Below, piece after piece: positions 20,004 through 30,365 of a DNA stretch of 37,157 nucleotides. A model generated the notes under the pieces. That model ran no database searches. It saw only the letters and a program-made list of their open reading frames with translations, and was not told where the DNA came from. The stretch comes from Rhodobacterales bacterium. GTDB lineage: Bacteria; Pseudomonadota; Alphaproteobacteria; Rhodobacterales; Rhodobacteraceae. How positions within the stretch are numbered: the first letter of the stretch is position 1; each line of letters starts with the position of its first letter. The stretch lies in the NCBI GenBank assembly GCA_013297695.1, contig JAAFHX010000016.1, positions 1 to 37,157 of the forward strand, given 5' to 3'. The translations under genes and the position numbers were made by a program.

Positions 20004-21653
20004 CTACTGGACCCAGGACTGCGAGACCATCCAGTAGAACTGGTTGTTGAACTGGAAGTTGCCGACACGCTTTGACACGAAGTCGATGCGCTTGGGCGTG
20101 AACAGGGCGGCCATCGGGGCGGCATCGGTCACCGCACGGTCGATGTCGGCCCACATCTTGTTGGCGGCCTCGGGGTCGGTCACGCCCAGCAGCATCGCCT
20201 CGTCCATCTTCGCCTGGATGTCCTTGTCACAGAAGCCTGCGATGTTGATGGAACTGTCGGACCCCGGCGTGAACGAGGCGCAGCCGAACAGGATGTTCAG
20301 GAAATCCGACGCGGCCGGATAGTCCTGATACCACTGCGTGATGCTGATCTGCACGTTGTTGCTGGTGTTCTGGATATAGGTGAACTGGATGTTCGGCGAC
20401 AGCGGCTTGACCTCGGCGTCATAGCCGATGTCGGTCAGAACCGATTGCATGTAGGTGCCGATGGCCTTGGAGATGGCGGTATCTTCGGCGATCACGGTCA
20501 CCTTCTGTCCCTTGGTGCCCGACTCCTCGACCAGCGCGCGGGCCTTTTCAAGATCGGGGGCCGACCAGACCTGATCGGGGTTCTTGGTATAGGGGCAATA
20601 GGGCACATGGCCGGGAAAGCCGGGCGGCAGGACCTGACAGACCGGGCTTGCCAGCACCGGGCCGCCGAACAGGTTGACCAGAGCATTCCGGTCGATGGCA
20701 AAGTTCACGGCCTGCCGGGCCTTCACATTGTCGAAGGGCGGGATGTTGGTGTTCATCGGCGCATACCACCAGGCGGTCAGCGGGGTGATATGGACCTGAT
20801 CGGCATAGGTCGATCCGATCTCGGCCAGACGGTCGGCGGGCGGCTGGTCATACATCCAGTCGGCCTCGCCGTTCATCACTGCATTCACCTCGGCCTCGTC
20901 GGTCAGGCCGAAATCGTACTGGATCACGTCGGGATAACCGTCGGGCTGGGCATCCTCGCTCCACACCTTGAAATGCGGGTTGCGGGTCATGGTCATGCCG
21001 CTGTTCGGGTCATAGGCGGAAATCATGTAGGCGCCGGTGCCGGGAACGGGGGCGGTGCCCACGTCCTGCGCGGGCGTGTCGGCGGGCAGGATCACGGCAT
21101 GGGGCAGGGCCAGCTTGTCCAGGAATTCGGCATCGGGCCGGGTCAGGGTGATGGTGATGACGCCCGTCGCCTCGTCGGCGGAAACCCCGCCCTCCAGCGT
21201 GCAGGTGGCCGGTTCCGCAAGGCAGGCATCCGCGCCAACGATCACCGAATAGAACCCGCCTGCCGTAGGCGACGATACCTTGAAGATGCGCTGGAGGCTG
21301 GCCACCACGTCTTTCGTCGTCACCTCCTGCCCGTTCGAGAACTTGATCCCGGGGCGCAGCTTGAAGGTATAGGTCTTGCCGTCGGCGCTGACCTCGGGCA
21401 TCGCCTCGGCCAGATCGGGAACCTTGGTAAAGCCATCTTCGCCCGCCGCCTTCTTGAAGGCCAGAAGCCCGTCATACAGACCCTGATAGATCTGCCAGTA
21501 TTGCAGCGTGTAATTAATGTGCGGGTCCACCGTGCCCGCCGCCGACCGCGCCACAAGGCGCATCGTGCCCCCGCGATGTTCTTCCTTGTATTCTGCCCAG
21601 GCGGGCAGCGCCAGGACCAGCGCCGCAGATGTGGCAAGCAGCAGTTTCTTCAT
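20004..21653 (-). CDS. Peptide ABC transporter substrate-binding protein (SBP family 5)
   Basis: 549 aa; signal peptide MKKLLLATSAALVLALPAWA; VPDLAEAMPEVSADGKTYTFKLRPGIKFSNGQEVTTKDVVASLQRI. Confidence 0.93.
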   Translation of the reverse strand: MKKLLLATSAALVLALPAWAEYKEEHRGGTMRLVARSAAGTVDPHINYTLQYWQIYQGLYDGLLAFKKAAGEDGFTKVPDLAEAMPEVSADGKTYTFKLRPGIKFSNGQEVTTKDVVASLQRIFKVSSPTAGGFYSVIVGADACLAEPATCTLEGGVSADEATGVITITLTRPDAEFLDKLALPHAVILPADTPAQDVGTAPVPGTGAYMISAYDPNSGMTMTRNPHFKVWSEDAQPDGYPDVIQYDFGLTDEAEVNAVMNGEADWMYDQPPADRLAEIGSTYADQVHITPLTAWWYAPMNTNIPPFDNVKARQAVNFAIDRNALVNLFGGPVLASPVCQVLPPGFPGHVPYCPYTKNPDQVWSAPDLEKARALVEESGTKGQKVTVIAEDTAISKAIGTYMQSVLTDIGYDAEVKPLSPNIQFTYIQNTSNNVQISITQWYQDYPAASDFLNILFGCASFTPGSDSSINIAGFCDKDIQAKMDEAMLLGVTDPEAANKMWADIDRAVTDAAPMAALFTPKRIDFVSKRVGNFQFNNQFYWMVSQSWVQ

Positions 21654-21668
21654 GTGCAGGCTCCCTGT

Positions 21669-22568
21669 TCAGTCGTTGTCGTTGAGGAATGCCGAGACGG
21701 TGGCCATGCAGGCCTCCGTTTCCTCGACATGCGGCATGTGGCTGCTGTCTTCAAAGATTACCCATCGCGCGCCGGGGATCAGGGTGGCATAGGGTTCGAC
21801 GCAGGCCGGTGTCGCCTCGTCATGCCGCCCCGAGATCACCAGCGTCGGCACGGCGATCTGCGGCAAGGCAGGGCGGATGTCCCAGTCCTTCAGCGTGCCG
21901 ATCACGAAGAACTCGTTCGGGCCGTTCATCGTGAAGTAGACGGTCGGGTCGGCGGCAAGCTGGGCAAAGCTGGCCACCACCTCGGGCGGGTTCGGCACCA
22001 CGCGGCAGACGTGGCGGGCATAGACCCAGTCGGTCGCGGCCTTGTAGGCCGGGTTGTCATAATCCTGCGCCGCCTCGTGCGTGTTCAGCGCATCCTGAAT
22101 GTCCTGCGGCATTTCAGACCGTTGGCGCATCGCCTCGGAGGTCCACAGCGACATCGACGCGGGTGAGTTGGCGATGGTCAGCGACTTCAGGCCCACAGGC
22201 CGCCGCACACCGTATTCGGCCCCCAGCATCCCGCCCCAGCTTTGCCCCAGCACATGAAAACCACCCCTCTGGCCCAGATGGTCCACAAGGTTTTCCAGTT
22301 CGTCGATGAAGAATTGCGGGGTCCAGAAGTCGGGCCCCCGGTCAGGCAGGTGGGTGGAATTGCCGCAGCCGATCTGGTCGTAATGGATGACCGCCCGCCC
22401 GTCGCGCGCCAGAAGCTTGTAGGCGTCGATATAGTTGTGCGCCGCCCCCGGCCCGCCATGCAGCAGAAAGACAGGGGCTTTGCCAGAGGCAAGATCGCCG
22501 GTGATGCGGTACCACGTCTGAAACCCGCGAAACGGTGCGCGGCCTTCGACCTGCGTCAGTTCAACCAT
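21669..22568 (-). CDS. Proline iminopeptidase-family alpha/beta hydrolase (S33; possibly an L-amino-acid amidase)
   Basis: 299 aa; VFLLHGGPGAAHNY, GQSWGGMLGAEYG nucleophile elbow, VISGRHDEATPA and DSSHMPHVEE for Asp/His. Confidence 0.88.
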   Translation of the reverse strand: MVELTQVEGRAPFRGFQTWYRITGDLASGKAPVFLLHGGPGAAHNYIDAYKLLARDGRAVIHYDQIGCGNSTHLPDRGPDFWTPQFFIDELENLVDHLGQRGGFHVLGQSWGGMLGAEYGVRRPVGLKSLTIANSPASMSLWTSEAMRQRSEMPQDIQDALNTHEAAQDYDNPAYKAATDWVYARHVCRVVPNPPEVVASFAQLAADPTVYFTMNGPNEFFVIGTLKDWDIRPALPQIAVPTLVISGRHDEATPACVEPYATLIPGARWVIFEDSSHMPHVEETEACMATVSAFLNDND

Positions 22569-22697
22569 CGGTCTGTCCCTGTCGGTTTGCCGGACTGCTG
22601 TGTGCCCTTGACACAGACGGTGGCGTTCCGCGCGCCGTAGTCAAGGTTCTTCACGCAAGGGAAACACACAATCCGCAGGCACCTGCCGAAAAAAGCA

Positions 22698-23639
22698 TCA
22701 CTCGAACACGCAGCGGGGGAAGTAAAAGCTGACGACCCAGTTCGGCATGTCGACGATTTCCGAAATCCGCAGGTCGCCGCAGGTCGAGCACAGCATGTAG
22801 GCGTCAACCGGGGAAAGCTTGTACGCGGCGCACAGCAGGTCGATCATGGCCGACACCGCGTCGCGCGCGCCCGACATCAGGTCGGGGCCGATGCCGGTCG
22901 TGGCCTCGTAGCCCTTGGCATCCAGGTGCCGGGTCACCGGGCCGGGCGTGGTAAAGCGCGGCGTCTTCAGATGCACGCCCTTCACCAGATCAAGCGTCAG
23001 CACCACATCCATCGGGCTTTCGATGGCGGTGCCGCAGACCTCTCCATCACCTTGGGCCGCATGGGTGTCGCCCACGCTGAACAGCGCACCCGCCACCTCG
23101 ACGGGCAGATACAGCGTGGTGCCCGCCGCAAGGTCGCGGATATCCAGATTGCCGCCGACCCGGCGCGGAGGCACGACCGAATGCAGCCCCGCTGCGGCGG
23201 GCGCGCAGCCGATGGTGCCCGCAAAGGGCTTCAGCGGCACGCGGCCATTCCGGCCATAAAGCGCGGGCGACAGGGCGGAATCATATGTCCAGACATGCAG
23301 CGCCGGGTCGGGAAACTGGTCGGCCAGCAGGCCGAAACCGGGGATGTTCGCCGTCCACCCCCAGCCCGAGGGCGCAAAGCTGTCGATGGTGACCTTCAGC
23401 GCGTCGCCGGGTTCGGCCCCTTCGATGTGGATCGGGCCGGAGACCGGGTTCACCTTGCCGAAATCGAGCGCGGTCACATCGGCCACGGTCGAGCGCGCCG
23501 AAAGCTGGCCGGCCGAGCTGTCAAGGCACTGGAACAGGATCGTCGATCCCGGGGCCACACGCTCGGCCGGGGGCAGGGAATTGTCCCAGCCGAAATGATG
23601 CTGCGCGCCATGAATGGTATAGTCGCAAGCCTTGCACAT
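22698..23639 (-). CDS. Acetamidase/formamidase family protein
   Basis: 313 aa; start at 23639 (MCKACDYTIHGAQHHFGWDNSLPPA), GPIHIEGAEPGDALKVTI, SVGDTHAAQGDGEVCGTAIE characteristic of FmdA/AmdA. Confidence 0.9.
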   Translation of the reverse strand: MCKACDYTIHGAQHHFGWDNSLPPAERVAPGSTILFQCLDSSAGQLSARSTVADVTALDFGKVNPVSGPIHIEGAEPGDALKVTIDSFAPSGWGWTANIPGFGLLADQFPDPALHVWTYDSALSPALYGRNGRVPLKPFAGTIGCAPAAAGLHSVVPPRRVGGNLDIRDLAAGTTLYLPVEVAGALFSVGDTHAAQGDGEVCGTAIESPMDVVLTLDLVKGVHLKTPRFTTPGPVTRHLDAKGYEATTGIGPDLMSGARDAVSAMIDLLCAAYKLSPVDAYMLCSTCGDLRISEIVDMPNWVVSFYFPRCVFE

Positions 23640-23846
23640 CTTTCGTCTCCCTGTCGCGGTTTGTCCGCCTTGCACAAGGTTATGACCCGAACCGGACCGC
23701 GATCAAGCGGGCAGGGGATGCGCGGCATCCGAAGGCCGGCCGGGTCGATGCGCCGGCACAGGGCACGGCACCTTCCGCACGGGCAGCATTTCTGCGCGGC
23801 CCGCAGTCCGGTTGCATCTTTTCCGGGCAACCGGTCCCGAAGGGCA

Positions 23847-23900
23847 TTGACAGCGGGGCTGGCCGTTCGTCCAATCAGCCTTGGGGGCGACCATGGTCGC
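23847..23900 (+). promoter_or_regulatory. Candidate promoter and palindromic operator upstream of the second peptide transporter operon
   Basis: TTGACA (23847-23852), 17-bp spacer, TCCAAT (23870-23875), then a perfect 14-bp palindrome GCGACCATGGTCGC (23887-23900), then RBS GAGGGAG and start ATG. Confidence 0.5.
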
Positions 23901-23933
23901 GATCCCGCAAGAACAGACAAGAGGGAGATGGAC

Positions 23934-25532
23934 ATGCAGCTCGGGCATGGATTTGGTCGCGCGGCGGCCCTTGCGGTGCTGATGGCCGGCACGGCCCCGA
24001 TGGCTTTGTTGGCCGAAACGCCGGCCGATACGCTGGTGATTGCCGATGCCATAGACGACATCGTGTCGATCGACCCGGCAGAGGCCTTTGAATTCTCGGG
24101 CGTCGATCTGAACAATAACACCTACGACACGCTGATCGAGCTGGACCCGACCAAGCCGGGCGAACTGGTGCCGGGGCTGGCCGAAAGCTGGTCGGTCGCC
24201 GATGACGGCATGACCTACAGCTTCAAGATCCGGCCGGGCGTCACCTTCTCCAGCGGCAACCCGCTGACGGCCGAGGATGCGGCCCTGTCGCTGCGCCGGG
24301 TGGTCAAGCTGAACAAGACCCCCGCCTTCATCATCACCCAGTTCGGCCTGACGCCCGAGAACGTCGATCAGATGATCACCGCCGACGGCGATACGGTGAC
24401 GCTGAAGACCGACAAGGCCTATGCGCCGTCGTTCGTCTACAACTGCCTGACGGCGGGCGTGGCGAACATCGTCGATGTCAAGACCGCCATGGCGAACGAG
24501 GCTGACGGCGACATGGGCAATGCCTGGCTGAAGGCCAACAGCGCCGGCACCGGGGCCTATGTGCTGAAATCCTTCAAGCCGAACGAAGGCTATGTGCTGG
24601 AAGCCCGGCAAGGCCACTGGCGCGGCGATGCCAAGCTGAAGACCGTGTTCATGCAGCACATTCCCGAAGGCGCGACGCAGCGCCTGCTGCTGGAGAAGGG
24701 CGATATCGACATCGCGCGCGAGATGACGCCGACCGATATCGAGGGTCTGGCGGGCAACCCTGACGTCAAGGTGCAGAACGATGTCGGCGGGCAGGTCTAT
24801 TACCTGGGCCTGAACCAGAAGACCCCGGCCCTTGCCAACCCCAAGGTGCAGGAGGCAATGCGCTGGGCGGTGGATTACAAGGGCATGACCGACACCATCC
24901 TGCGCGGGCAGTGGGTGGTGCATCAGGCCTTCCTGCCGCTGGGGTTCCTGGGCGCGCTGGACGAGAACGTCTATACGCTCGACATCGCGAAGGCCAAGGC
25001 ACTGATGGCGGAATCGGGCCTGCCGCTGCCGCTGGAGGTGAAGTTCACCGTCCGCAACAACCAGGAACGGCTGGATATCGCGACCTCGCTGCAGAACACC
25101 TTCGCGCAGGCGGGCATCAACCTGGTGATGGACGTGGGCGACGGCAAGCAGGGGCTGGAGGTCTATCGCGGCCGCAAGCACGAGATGACGCTGCAGACCT
25201 GGGGCCCGGACTATCCCGACCCGCACACCAACGCCTCGACCTTCGCGATGAACCCCGACAACAGCGATGCGGCCAATGCCACCGGCTATCTGGCCTGGCG
25301 CAACGCCTGGGACCCGGGCCCCTTGAACGCGCTGACCGAGGCCGCCGTGGTGGAAAAGGACGCCGCCAAGCGCGCCGCGATGTATGAGGACATCCAGCGC
25401 CAGCAGCGCGACAACAGCGCCTTCGTGATGATGTTCCAGCAGGCCAAGCAGGATGCCCTGCGCGCCAATGTGAACGGCTTCTTCGCAGGTGGCGCGACGG
25501 ACGCCGCGACCTACTGGACGATCACGAAGTGA
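23934..25532 (+). CDS. Peptide ABC transporter substrate-binding protein (SBP family 5)
   Basis: About 532 aa from ATG 23934 (23928 also possible); signal peptide, then LVPGLAESWSVADDGMTYSFKIRPGVTFSSGNPLTAEDAALSLRRV. Confidence 0.93.
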   Translation: MQLGHGFGRAAALAVLMAGTAPMALLAETPADTLVIADAIDDIVSIDPAEAFEFSGVDLNNNTYDTLIELDPTKPGELVPGLAESWSVADDGMTYSFKIRPGVTFSSGNPLTAEDAALSLRRVVKLNKTPAFIITQFGLTPENVDQMITADGDTVTLKTDKAYAPSFVYNCLTAGVANIVDVKTAMANEADGDMGNAWLKANSAGTGAYVLKSFKPNEGYVLEARQGHWRGDAKLKTVFMQHIPEGATQRLLLEKGDIDIAREMTPTDIEGLAGNPDVKVQNDVGGQVYYLGLNQKTPALANPKVQEAMRWAVDYKGMTDTILRGQWVVHQAFLPLGFLGALDENVYTLDIAKAKALMAESGLPLPLEVKFTVRNNQERLDIATSLQNTFAQAGINLVMDVGDGKQGLEVYRGRKHEMTLQTWGPDYPDPHTNASTFAMNPDNSDAANATGYLAWRNAWDPGPLNALTEAAVVEKDAAKRAAMYEDIQRQQRDNSAFVMMFQQAKQDALRANVNGFFAGGATDAATYWTITK

Positions 25533-25537
25533 CCGGA

Positions 25538-25567
25538 CGGGCCGCCTTCCACCCGGGCGGCGGCCCG
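25538..25567 (+). promoter_or_regulatory. Hairpin between substrate-binding protein and permease genes (candidate attenuator or stabilising stem)
   Basis: CGGGCCGCC (25538-25546) and GGCGGCCCG (25559-25567): perfect 9-bp stem, 12-nt loop, 5 nt after the SBP stop codon; no U-tract. Confidence 0.6.
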
Positions 25568-25575
25568 ACCTTCGC

Positions 25576-26634
25576 ATGACCGGCAGTCCTGTTTCCGGCA
25601 ACCGCGCGTTTGTTCTGGCGGGGCGCATCGGCCTTGGCCTCGGGTCGCTTGCGATCACGATCCTGGGCCTTCTGCTCATCACCTTCCTGATCAGCCGCGT
25701 CGTGCCCATCGACCCGGTGCTGTCCATCGTGGGCGAGCGCGCGACCGAAGCGCAGATCGCGGCGGTGCGCGCCAAGCTGGGCCTTGACCTGCCGATGTGG
25801 CAGCAGTTCCTGATCTATGTCCGCGATGCGCTGACGGGCGACCTTGGAACGTCGATCCGCACCGGGGAACCGGTCGCGGCGGAAATCGCGCGCTATTTCC
25901 CCGCCACGCTGGAGCTTGCGACGCTCGGCACGATCTTCGGCACGCTGGTCGGGGTGCCTGCGGGCGTGCTGGCCGCGACCCGCCCGGGCAGCCTGGCGGA
26001 TCAGGTGGTGCGGGTGATCGGCCTGATGGGCTATTCGATGCCGGTGTTCTGGCTGGGGCTGATCGGGCTTCTGGTGTTCTACGGGCAGCTTGACTGGGTG
26101 TCCGGGCCGGGGCGGCTCGACCCGACCTATGACATGATGATGCAGTTCACCCTGACGCCCTATACCGGGATGATCCTGATCGATTCCGCGCTGAACGGCG
26201 CCTGGGACGTGTTCGGCAACGCGGTCAGCCACATCATCCTGCCGGCCGGGCTGCTGGGCTATGTCTCGATGGCCTACATCAGCCGGATGACCCGCAGCTT
26301 CATGATGAACGAGCTGGGGCAGGAATACATCACCACCGCCCGCGTCAAGGGCATGCCGGAATGGCGCGTGGTCTGGGTACATGCGATGAAGAACGCGCTG
26401 GTGCCGCTGATCACGGTCATCACGCTGTCCTATGCCTATCTGCTGGAAGGGTCGGTCCTGACCGAGACGATCTTTGCCTGGCCGGGCCTGGGCAGCTATA
26501 TCACCGACGCGCTGTTCGCCGCCGACATGCCCGCCGTGCTGGGGGGCACGGTGGTCGTGGGGGCGGTGTTCATCACGCTGAACATGGCGTCGGACCTGCT
26601 GTATCGTCTGGTGGACCCGAGGGCGCGGGCATGA
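25576..26634 (+). CDS. Peptide ABC transporter permease, DppB-type
   Basis: 352 aa from ATG 25576; FLISRVVPIDPVLSIVGERATEAQIAAVRAKLGLDLPMWQQFLIYVRDALTGDLGTSI. Confidence 0.93.
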   Translation: MTGSPVSGNRAFVLAGRIGLGLGSLAITILGLLLITFLISRVVPIDPVLSIVGERATEAQIAAVRAKLGLDLPMWQQFLIYVRDALTGDLGTSIRTGEPVAAEIARYFPATLELATLGTIFGTLVGVPAGVLAATRPGSLADQVVRVIGLMGYSMPVFWLGLIGLLVFYGQLDWVSGPGRLDPTYDMMMQFTLTPYTGMILIDSALNGAWDVFGNAVSHIILPAGLLGYVSMAYISRMTRSFMMNELGQEYITTARVKGMPEWRVVWVHAMKNALVPLITVITLSYAYLLEGSVLTETIFAWPGLGSYITDALFAADMPAVLGGTVVVGAVFITLNMASDLLYRLVDPRARA

Positions 26635-27536
26635 CGGCGCTGCGCCAGTGGCTGCAGGACCCGAGCCCCGCGTCGCGCAGGCAGGCGCGGCTGGGGCAGA
26701 TGTGGCTGGCCTGGCTGCGCATCAGGCGCAACCGGCTGGCCATGGCGGGGCTGGTGATCGTGGGCACCTTGCTGGTGGTGGCGGCACTCGCCCCGTGGAT
26801 CGCGCCGCATGATCCGCTGGCACAGGACCTGACGCGCCGCCTTCTGCCGCCGCTGACGCCCGGAAACCTGCTGGGCACCGACGATTTCGGGCGCGATATC
26901 CTATCGCGCATCATCTATGGCGCGCGCATCACGCTGTATATCATCGGGCTGGTGGCGGTGACCGCCCCGGTGCTGGGCCTGCTGATCGGCACCGTGGCGG
27001 GCTATTTCGGCGGCTGGGTCGATGCCACGCTGATGCGGCTGACCGACATCTTCCTGGCCTTTCCGCGCCTGATCCTGGCGCTGGCGCTGGTGGCCGTGCT
27101 GGGGCCGGGGATCGGCAACGCGATCCTTGCCATCGCGCTGACCGCCTGGCCACCCTATGCCCGCGTCGCCCGGGCCGAGACGCTGACCGTGCGCAATTCC
27201 GACTACATCGCCGCGATCCGCCTGCAGGGCGCGTCCCCGGCGCGGATCATCGCGGGCCATGTGGTGCCGATGTGCCTGCCGTCGGTCATCATCCGCGTCA
27301 CGCTCGACATGGCGGGGGTGATCCTGATCGCTGCCGGACTGGGGTTCCTGGGCCTCGGCGTGCAGCCGCCCCTGCCGGAATGGGGGCTGATGATCTCATC
27401 AGGCCGGAAATACCTGTTCGAGCAGTGGTGGGTCGCCACCATGCCGGGCCTTGCGATCTTTGTCGTCTCGCTTGGCTTCAACCTGCTGGGCGACGGGTTG
27501 CGCGACGTGCTGGACCCGCGGAGCGCCGCGCGATGA
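26631..27536 (+). CDS. Peptide ABC transporter permease, DppC-type
   Basis: 301 aa; LLGTDDFGRDILSRIIYGARITL and SDYIAAIRLQGASPARIIAGHVVP; ATGA overlap upstream. Confidence 0.93.
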   Translation: MTALRQWLQDPSPASRRQARLGQMWLAWLRIRRNRLAMAGLVIVGTLLVVAALAPWIAPHDPLAQDLTRRLLPPLTPGNLLGTDDFGRDILSRIIYGARITLYIIGLVAVTAPVLGLLIGTVAGYFGGWVDATLMRLTDIFLAFPRLILALALVAVLGPGIGNAILAIALTAWPPYARVARAETLTVRNSDYIAAIRLQGASPARIIAGHVVPMCLPSVIIRVTLDMAGVILIAAGLGFLGLGVQPPLPEWGLMISSGRKYLFEQWWVATMPGLAIFVVSLGFNLLGDGLRDVLDPRSAAR

Positions 27537-28371
27537 CGCTGCTGGATGTGCGCAACCTGCGCGTCACCTTCCAGACGGAAACCGGCCCGGTGCAGGCGGT
27601 GCGCGGCGTGTCCTTCTCGCTTGGCCGCGAACGGCTGGGCATCGTGGGCGAGAGCGGGTCCGGCAAGACCATCACGGGCCGTGCGGTGCTGCGCCTGATC
27701 CGCCCGCCGGGCAGGGTCGAGGCCGATGCCATGGTCTTCGACGGGCAGGACCTGCTGCACGCCACCGACCGCGAGATGCGCGCCCTGCGCGGCAAGCGCA
27801 TCGGCATGGTGATGCAGGACCCGAAGTATTCGCTGAACCCGGTGATGACCGTGGGCCGGCAACTGACCGAAGGGCTGCGCCTGCGCGACGGGCTGGGCCG
27901 GGCCGATGCCGGGGCCAAGGCACGCGCCGCGCTGGAGGCGGTGCAGATCCGTGATCCCGACCGGGTGATGGACGCCTATCCGCACGAGCTGTCGGGCGGC
28001 ATGGGCCAGCGGGTGATGATCGCCATGATGCTGATCCCCGAACCCGACCTGCTGATCGCCGACGAGCCCACCAGCGCGCTGGACGTGACCGTGCAGGCCG
28101 AGGTGCTGTCGATCCTCGATGCGCTGGTGCGCGACCGGGGGATGGGGCTGATCTTCATCAGTCACGACCTGCGGCTTGTCGCCCGGTTCTGCGACCGGGT
28201 TCTGGTCATGTACAAGGGCCGCATCGTCGAGGAAATCGCGGCGCGCGACCTGATGGCGGCGCGCCACCCCTATACGCAGGGCCTGCTGAATTGCCTGCCG
28301 CGCATCGGCGGCCCGCGCACGCCCCTGCCGGGGCTGGACCGCTCGGGTGCCTGGGCATCCGGGGGCGCGCC

Positions 28372-28375
<4 letters not shown>
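27533..28375 (+). CDS. Peptide ABC transporter ATP-binding protein, DppD-type
   Basis: 280 aa; [52 protein letters not shown]; overlaps neighbours. Confidence 0.93.
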
Positions 28376-29148
<773 letters not shown>

Positions 29149-29282
29149 CAGGCTGACAAGGGCAGCGAACCGCAGGCCGCCCGGGGTCTGCGGCCCCCGT
29201 GGCCCTGGTTTGCAGCTATCGTCCGGACCATGCCCCGGTATGGTGGCCGCAGCGAGTCGGTTGCGGGCAGGATGAGAGCACG

Positions 29283-30182
29283 ATGGATCTGACGCAGGTA
29301 CGCTACTTCCTGACCCTGGCCGAGACGCTGAGCTTCACGAAAGCTGCCGAATTGTGCGGTGTCACGCAGCCCACCATGTCGCGCGGGATCAAGCTGCTGG
29401 AACAGGAATTCGGGGCCGAACTGGTGCGACGCGAGCGCGGACACACCCATCTGACCGAACTGGGCCACATCATCCGCCCCAAGCTTGAACAGGCCCTTGG
29501 CATGATGGAGGCTGTGCAGGCCGAGGCGGTGGAATTCTCGTCGATGGCGAAGGCGACGCTGAAGCTTGGCATCATGTGCACCATCGGGCCGTCCCGCCTG
29601 ATCCCGACGATTTCCAGCCTGACCATGCGGGCACCCCAGTTGAGCCTGGAACTGCTTGAGGCGTCGGGGGAAAAGATCATCGGCATGCTGGTTGACGGTG
29701 ATATCGATGTGGCCCTTGTCGGAATGCCGGATTACCCCGATGTGATTTCGCTTCAGCCGCTTTACGAGGAATCCTACGTCGTCGCGTTCCCCAAGGGACA
29801 CCGGTTTTCCCGGATGGAAACCGTGCCGGTGGCGGAACTGACGGGCGAGCCTTATCTGGAACGGCTGAATTGCGAATATGTCGCGCATTACATTGCACAT
29901 GGTGATCCCTTCGAGATCGATCTCGACATCCGGTACCGCAGCGAACATGAGGAATGGATTCAGGCGATGATCCAGGCCGGAATGGGCTGCGCCTGCATGC
30001 CGGAATACATGATGCTTCTTCCGGCAATGAATCACAGACGGCTGGTGGAACCGTCGATCCGGCGAACGATTTCGGTCGCCACGGTGCGCGGGCGCAAGCA
30101 CACACCGGCCATCGACCTGTTCACGCGGATCTGCATGGAACTGCACCGCGAAGGCCGCGAGGCGGTCGACACGCGGGCGTGA
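29283..30182 (+). CDS. LysR family transcriptional regulator
   Basis: 299 aa; N-terminal HTH MDLTQVRYFLTLAETLSFTKAAELCGVTQPTMSRGIKLLEQEFG. Confidence 0.92.
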   Translation: MDLTQVRYFLTLAETLSFTKAAELCGVTQPTMSRGIKLLEQEFGAELVRRERGHTHLTELGHIIRPKLEQALGMMEAVQAEAVEFSSMAKATLKLGIMCTIGPSRLIPTISSLTMRAPQLSLELLEASGEKIIGMLVDGDIDVALVGMPDYPDVISLQPLYEESYVVAFPKGHRFSRMETVPVAELTGEPYLERLNCEYVAHYIAHGDPFEIDLDIRYRSEHEEWIQAMIQAGMGCACMPEYMMLLPAMNHRRLVEPSIRRTISVATVRGRKHTPAIDLFTRICMELHREGREAVDTRA

Positions 30183-30317
30183 CCCTTTCGGGCGTTTGCC
30201 CGCCGTTCCGGAAGCGTTTGCAGACTGTCACTTCCGCGTGAAATTCCGGACGGTCCGGCAGGGTGCCTCTGCGCCGGACGGTGTCTGTCGCGCCGGCGGT
30301 TGGGCAGTCCGATCACG

Positions 30318-30328
30318 CTGCCCGGCAG
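30318..30328. promoter_or_regulatory. Candidate PhaR binding site (CTGC-N3-GCAG)
   Basis: CTGCCCGGCAG, perfect match to the CTGC-N3-GCAG motif described for PhaR of Paracoccus/Rhodobacter, upstream of a phasin-like gene. Confidence 0.5.
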
Positions 30329-30348
30329 GCCGTCATCGTCAATAAATA

Positions 30349-30365
30349 TATGAAATCGTTTCATA
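30349..30365. promoter_or_regulatory. AT-rich palindrome, candidate operator
   Basis: TATGAAA-TCG-TTTCATA: perfect 7-bp arms within an AT-rich stretch in GC-rich DNA. Confidence 0.45.

Noticed and set aside
22926-23927. N-terminal extension of the second SBP ORF (868 aa version)
   Set aside because: Extension is antisense to the acetamidase gene; signal peptide and RBS place the start at about 23934.
23703-25775. 690-aa minus-strand ORF antisense to the second SBP gene
   Set aside because: Antisense of a well-supported SBP family 5 gene; H/R/G-rich translation.
29283-30182. OxyR-like redox switch in the LysR protein (Cys197)
   Set aside because: A cysteine occurs near the OxyR sensing position, but the partner cysteine about nine residues later is missing.
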